Shown one piece after another: positions 62,086 to 64,000 of a stretch of DNA of 64,000 bases. The stretch comes from Lutibaculum baratangense AMV1. GTDB taxonomy: Bacteria; Pseudomonadota; Alphaproteobacteria; Rhizobiales; Tepidamorphaceae. Every line of letters begins with the position of its first letter. Positions within the stretch are counted from its first letter, which is position 1. Location: positions 117,788-181,787 of the forward strand of contig NZ_AWXZ01000038.1 in NCBI RefSeq assembly GCF_000496075.1, read 5' to 3'. The position numbers were made by a program, and so were the translations under genes. The notes under the pieces are model-generated. The model was given only the letters and a program-made list of their open reading frames with translations, ran no database searches and was not told the origin of the DNA.

Positions 62086-62106
62086 CCTTGTATACGGAAT
62101 ACAAGG
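62086..62106. promoter_or_regulatory. Inverted repeat CCTTGTAT-N5-ATACAAGG: candidate GntR operator
   Basis: A perfect 8-bp inverted repeat with a 5-base spacer containing the TTGTAT/ATACAA halves often bound by FCD-type GntR regulators. It is upstream of the PLP-enzyme gene on the minus strand and 138 bases upstream of the transporter remnant on the plus strand. Confidence 0.5.
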
Positions 62107-62209
62107 GCGCCGGAACCGGGTTGAGGCGGCGTGGCACGGTCGAGATCGCACCGACCAGGCCCAAGAGCCTGCCGGGCCGCGGCTGCCTCGCCACCGGCAC
62201 CCTCTCGCG

Positions 62210-62220
62210 TATCCTGGATA
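62210..62220. promoter_or_regulatory. Palindrome TATCCTGGATA
   Basis: An 11-base palindrome, part of GTATCCTG-GATA, 24 bases before the remnant binding-protein ATG. It shares the GTATCCTG half-site with the centre of the palindrome at 59380-59431. Confidence 0.4.
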
Positions 62221-62243
62221 GATAACAAAAGGCGAGCACCTCA

Positions 62244-62372
62244 ATGCGTTCAAGGTATCTTGTGGCACTTGCGGCGGCGCTGTCGCTGGCAACCACGGCT
62301 TTCGCCGCCAATCCTGCCTCCGCCGACACGCCCGAGGCCATCAAGGAGCACGGCAGCGTCATCATCGGCGTC
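62244..62372 (+). pseudogene. N-terminal remnant of an amino-acid-type ABC binding protein
   Basis: Forty-three codons: a signal peptide ([27 protein letters not shown]) and the first strand of a family 3 periplasmic binding protein ([15 protein letters not shown]). Similarity stops there and the DNA continues in another frame as an ATPase fragment, so a deletion has joined the two genes. The open frame runs on for a further 378 codons, but that translation is out-of-frame junk. Confidence 0.7.
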
Positions 62373-62376
62373 AGGG

Positions 62377-62685
62377 GCGCTGCTTCAGAAGGTTCGGCTG
62401 GCGGAGAAGGAGGCGGCGTATCCAGGCGAATTGTCAGGCGGCCAGCAGCAGCGCGTGGCGATCACGCGATCTCTAGCTATGAACCCGGACGTCATGCTGT
62501 TCGACGAAGTGACCGCCGCGCTCGACCCGGAGACGGTGAAGGAGGTGCTGGTCACGATCCGCCAGCTCCCCGAGGAGGAAGGCATGACCTGAATCATTGT
62601 CACGCACGAGATGGGCTTCGCCCGCGAGCTCGCAAACAATATCTACTTCACCGATGGCGGACGAATCGTCGAGCAGGGCCCGCCG
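62377..62685 (+). pseudogene. Fragment of an amino-acid ABC transporter ATP-binding protein, with a nonsense codon
   Basis: Reads [58 protein letters not shown]: the signature motif and Walker B of a HisP/GlnQ-type ATPase, with the signature and following residues intact. An in-frame TGA (62590-62592) interrupts it inside EEGMT-IIVTHEMGFA, after which the same frame continues to GRIVEQGPP and then loses similarity. Walker A and the C-terminus are missing. The gene is a remnant trapped between two junctions. Confidence 0.85.
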
Positions 62686-62702
62686 GCCTTCCCTCCGCAG
62701 CC

Positions 62703-63290
62703 CTATTGCGCTTCGGCGTCGTCCGGGCGTGCGCAGTGCGAGATCGACTCGAAGATCGTCTCCTGGATCTTCGGCTCGCCGAGCATCTGCGGGCGCGGAT
62801 CGTCGGCCTTCAGCAGCCGCAGGCCCAGGATCGGCGAGTGCTGGTCGAGGAGCCCCACGGCGCGCAGCCACGTCATGCCGGGCCGATCGCCCTCCACCCT
62901 CGCCAGCACGGCCTCGGCCTCCTCGCTCGACAGATCCTCGAACGAGATGAGGTACAGCGCGTCGCCCTCCCCGGCGGCGAACATCGTGCTCGGGTCGCCC
63001 GCGGGGGGCCCGTACAGATCGCGGTTCCAGTCGGTGATGTAGGGGGCCCACTCGAAGAAGCCCCAGTCCGAGGTGTACTCCTCGGTCTCGAAGGCCTTCG
63101 GCGAATCCACCGTCCAGAGGGCGAGATATTGCCGCGCCGTGTTGAGGCCGGTCGCCTTGAAGCGCTGGCCCGAGAGGAAGAGCGGCTTTCGCAGCATCTG
63201 GGCGAGCTTCGGCCCGCTGTACCAGTCGTTCCAATCCGCCTCGCGGCCGGGATCATTGAAATTGCATCGCACGCAGTAGACGAACGCCAT
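62703..63290 (-). CDS. Small-barrel (EthD/DUF4286-like) protein
   Basis: A 195-residue protein starting MAFVYCVRCNFNDPGREADWNDWYSGPKLAQMLRKPLFLSGQRFKA, whose WNDWY...QRF pattern resembles the FNDWY...RRF motif of the proteins at 22141 and 27372. The second half (ALYLISFEDLSSEEAEAVLA) looks like another ferredoxin-like strand-helix unit. An in-frame GTG sits three codons before the chosen ATG. It follows the ATPase remnant head to head at the 3' ends. No function can be assigned. Confidence 0.6.
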   Translation of the reverse strand: MAFVYCVRCNFNDPGREADWNDWYSGPKLAQMLRKPLFLSGQRFKATGLNTARQYLALWTVDSPKAFETEEYTSDWGFFEWAPYITDWNRDLYGPPAGDPSTMFAAGEGDALYLISFEDLSSEEAEAVLARVEGDRPGMTWLRAVGLLDQHSPILGLRLLKADDPRPQMLGEPKIQETIFESISHCARPDDAEAQ

Positions 63291-63576
63291 CTCTCTCACA
63301 CCTCTTCATCGGGATGCCGATCTCATTCAGTCGATCGGATCGCGCTCCCAACGCCGCGCGGGTGGGCGGCCGCTCGCCGCCCTCCTTCCCCTGCTCGCGC
63401 TGCAACTTCCGCGCCATCGTGGCCGACCGCACCACGCGGCGCCGCGCCGAGCATGAGGCATGTCCTCGACGCACACACTGCTCTCCGCAAAGACAACCAG
63501 TCGCAGTGAGCAGAAGTGGTGGAAAGACGAAAATCGGCTCGGGGGATCACGGTCGAGTAGCTAGAGCACTTTCCCA

Positions 63577-64000
63577 TCAGAACGCATCATAGCCTGCCGC
63601 GGCGAAGTAGTTGCGGCACTCGGTGGGCGTGAAGCGGTCGATGGCGTCGGCAACGGCATCCCAGAGTTCGGTGATGGTTCGCTTGGCGGCACCGTTCAGC
63701 AGCGCCTTGAGCTTGGCGAAGACCATCTCGATGGGGTTGAAATCCGGGCTGTAGGGCGGGAGGTAGCGGACGGTCGCGCCTGCCGCCTCGATCGCCTCCC
63801 GGATGCCGGCGACCTTGTGGGCGGGCAGGTTGTCCATCACGACGATGTCGCCGGGCTTGAGCGTCGGGGCGAGGACCTGCTCGACGTAGGCCTTGAAGGC
63901 AGGCCCGCCCATCGGGCCGTCGAGCAGCATCGGCGCCGTGAAGCCGCCGAGACGGAGGCCGGCAGTGAAGGTCGTGGTCTTCCAGTGCCCGTGAGGCACT
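63577..64000 (-). mobile_element. IS630-family transposase (C-terminal part, runs off the window)
   Basis: The visible 140 residues hold the DDE catalytic region of an IS630 transposase: [49 protein letters not shown], that is the second Asp and the final Glu with the typical YLPPYSPxxNPIE. The start lies beyond the right edge; the codon at 63999 is only an internal GTG. The element end probably lies at about 63564, next to a TA dinucleotide, the usual target of this family. Its left neighbours are gene remnants, in line with a rearranged boundary. Confidence 0.85.

Noticed and set aside
62376..63509. Continuation of the binding-protein remnant frame as a 421-residue protein
   Set aside because: After codon 43 the translation is out-of-frame reading through an ATPase fragment and antisense to another gene.
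63291..63576. Small frames between the barrel-protein gene and the IS630 transposase
   Set aside because: Several overlapping frames exist on both strands, but none has a recognisable motif or ribosome-binding site.

Overview
The window is about 64 kb of GC-rich DNA. Dense overlapping operons, FCD-type GntR regulators, sigma-54 control, TctABC and TRAP transporters, and CoA-linked degradation genes suggest a metabolically versatile alphaproteobacterium of the Hyphomicrobiales (Rhizobiales) type. I cannot name the genus, and I cannot tell chromosome from megaplasmid. I see no rRNA, tRNA or CRISPR array.

Layout. 0-4.2 kb: a truncated membrane gene, an EamA exporter and a scarred stretch of gene fragments (dihydrodipicolinate-synthase-like, SDR, TRAP permease, EAL) joined at abrupt breakpoints. 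4.4-15.7 kb: one plus-strand operon holding a GntR regulator, two tandem-duplicated peptide-type binding proteins, two permeases, an SDR, a polysaccharide-deacetylase-like enzyme, a gamma-glutamyltransferase-like hydrolase, two ATPases and a RidA protein. A second gamma-glutamyltransferase converges on it (15.7-17.3 kb). 17.3-21.5 kb: a small phage-derived island (ParB-domain DNA methylase, DUF5681 protein, large terminase). 21.5-30.7 kb: minus-strand genes for a tripartite tricarboxylate transporter, a DctPQM TRAP transporter, a PRISE-family reductase, two small dimeric-barrel-like proteins and a glutathione transferase. 31.0-32.1 kb: a second PRISE reductase on the plus strand. 32.1-44.2 kb: an eleven-gene minus-strand acyl-CoA operon. 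44.3-46.0 kb: a PAS/sigma-54 activator divergent from it. 46.2-54.3 kb: a plus-strand operon (threonine-synthase-like enzyme, MmgE/PrpD, maleate-isomerase-like, TAXI-TRAP transporter, flavoprotein). 54.4-62.1 kb: minus-strand amine/hydantoin-like genes (class V PLP enzyme, HyuB, HyuA, GntR, HD protein, D-threonine-aldolase-like PLP enzyme). 62.2-64 kb: remnants of an amino-acid ABC transporter, a third small barrel-like protein and an IS630-type transposase running off the end.

How the genes fit together. Five good sigma-54 (-24/-12) promoters sit before dctP, PRISE-2, tctA, the acyl-CoA operon and the 46.2 kb operon. Inverted repeats of GGACA/TGTCC half-sites lie upstream of four of them. 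The window encodes one sigma-54 activator, so I infer that it runs a single regulon importing organic acids and degrading them as CoA thioesters. The acyl-CoA operon contains a ligase, a dehydrogenase, a hydratase, an SDR and a BadI-like ring-opening crotonase, which is the step order of cyclohexanecarboxyl-CoA degradation. It also has two class III CoA-transferases. The PRISE enone reductases would fit a cyclic terpenoid- or steroid-like acid. A second control layer is suggested by a 52-bp perfect palindrome between gntR and hyuA. Related GGATACA/GTATCC sequences occur at 46.19 and 62.21 kb.
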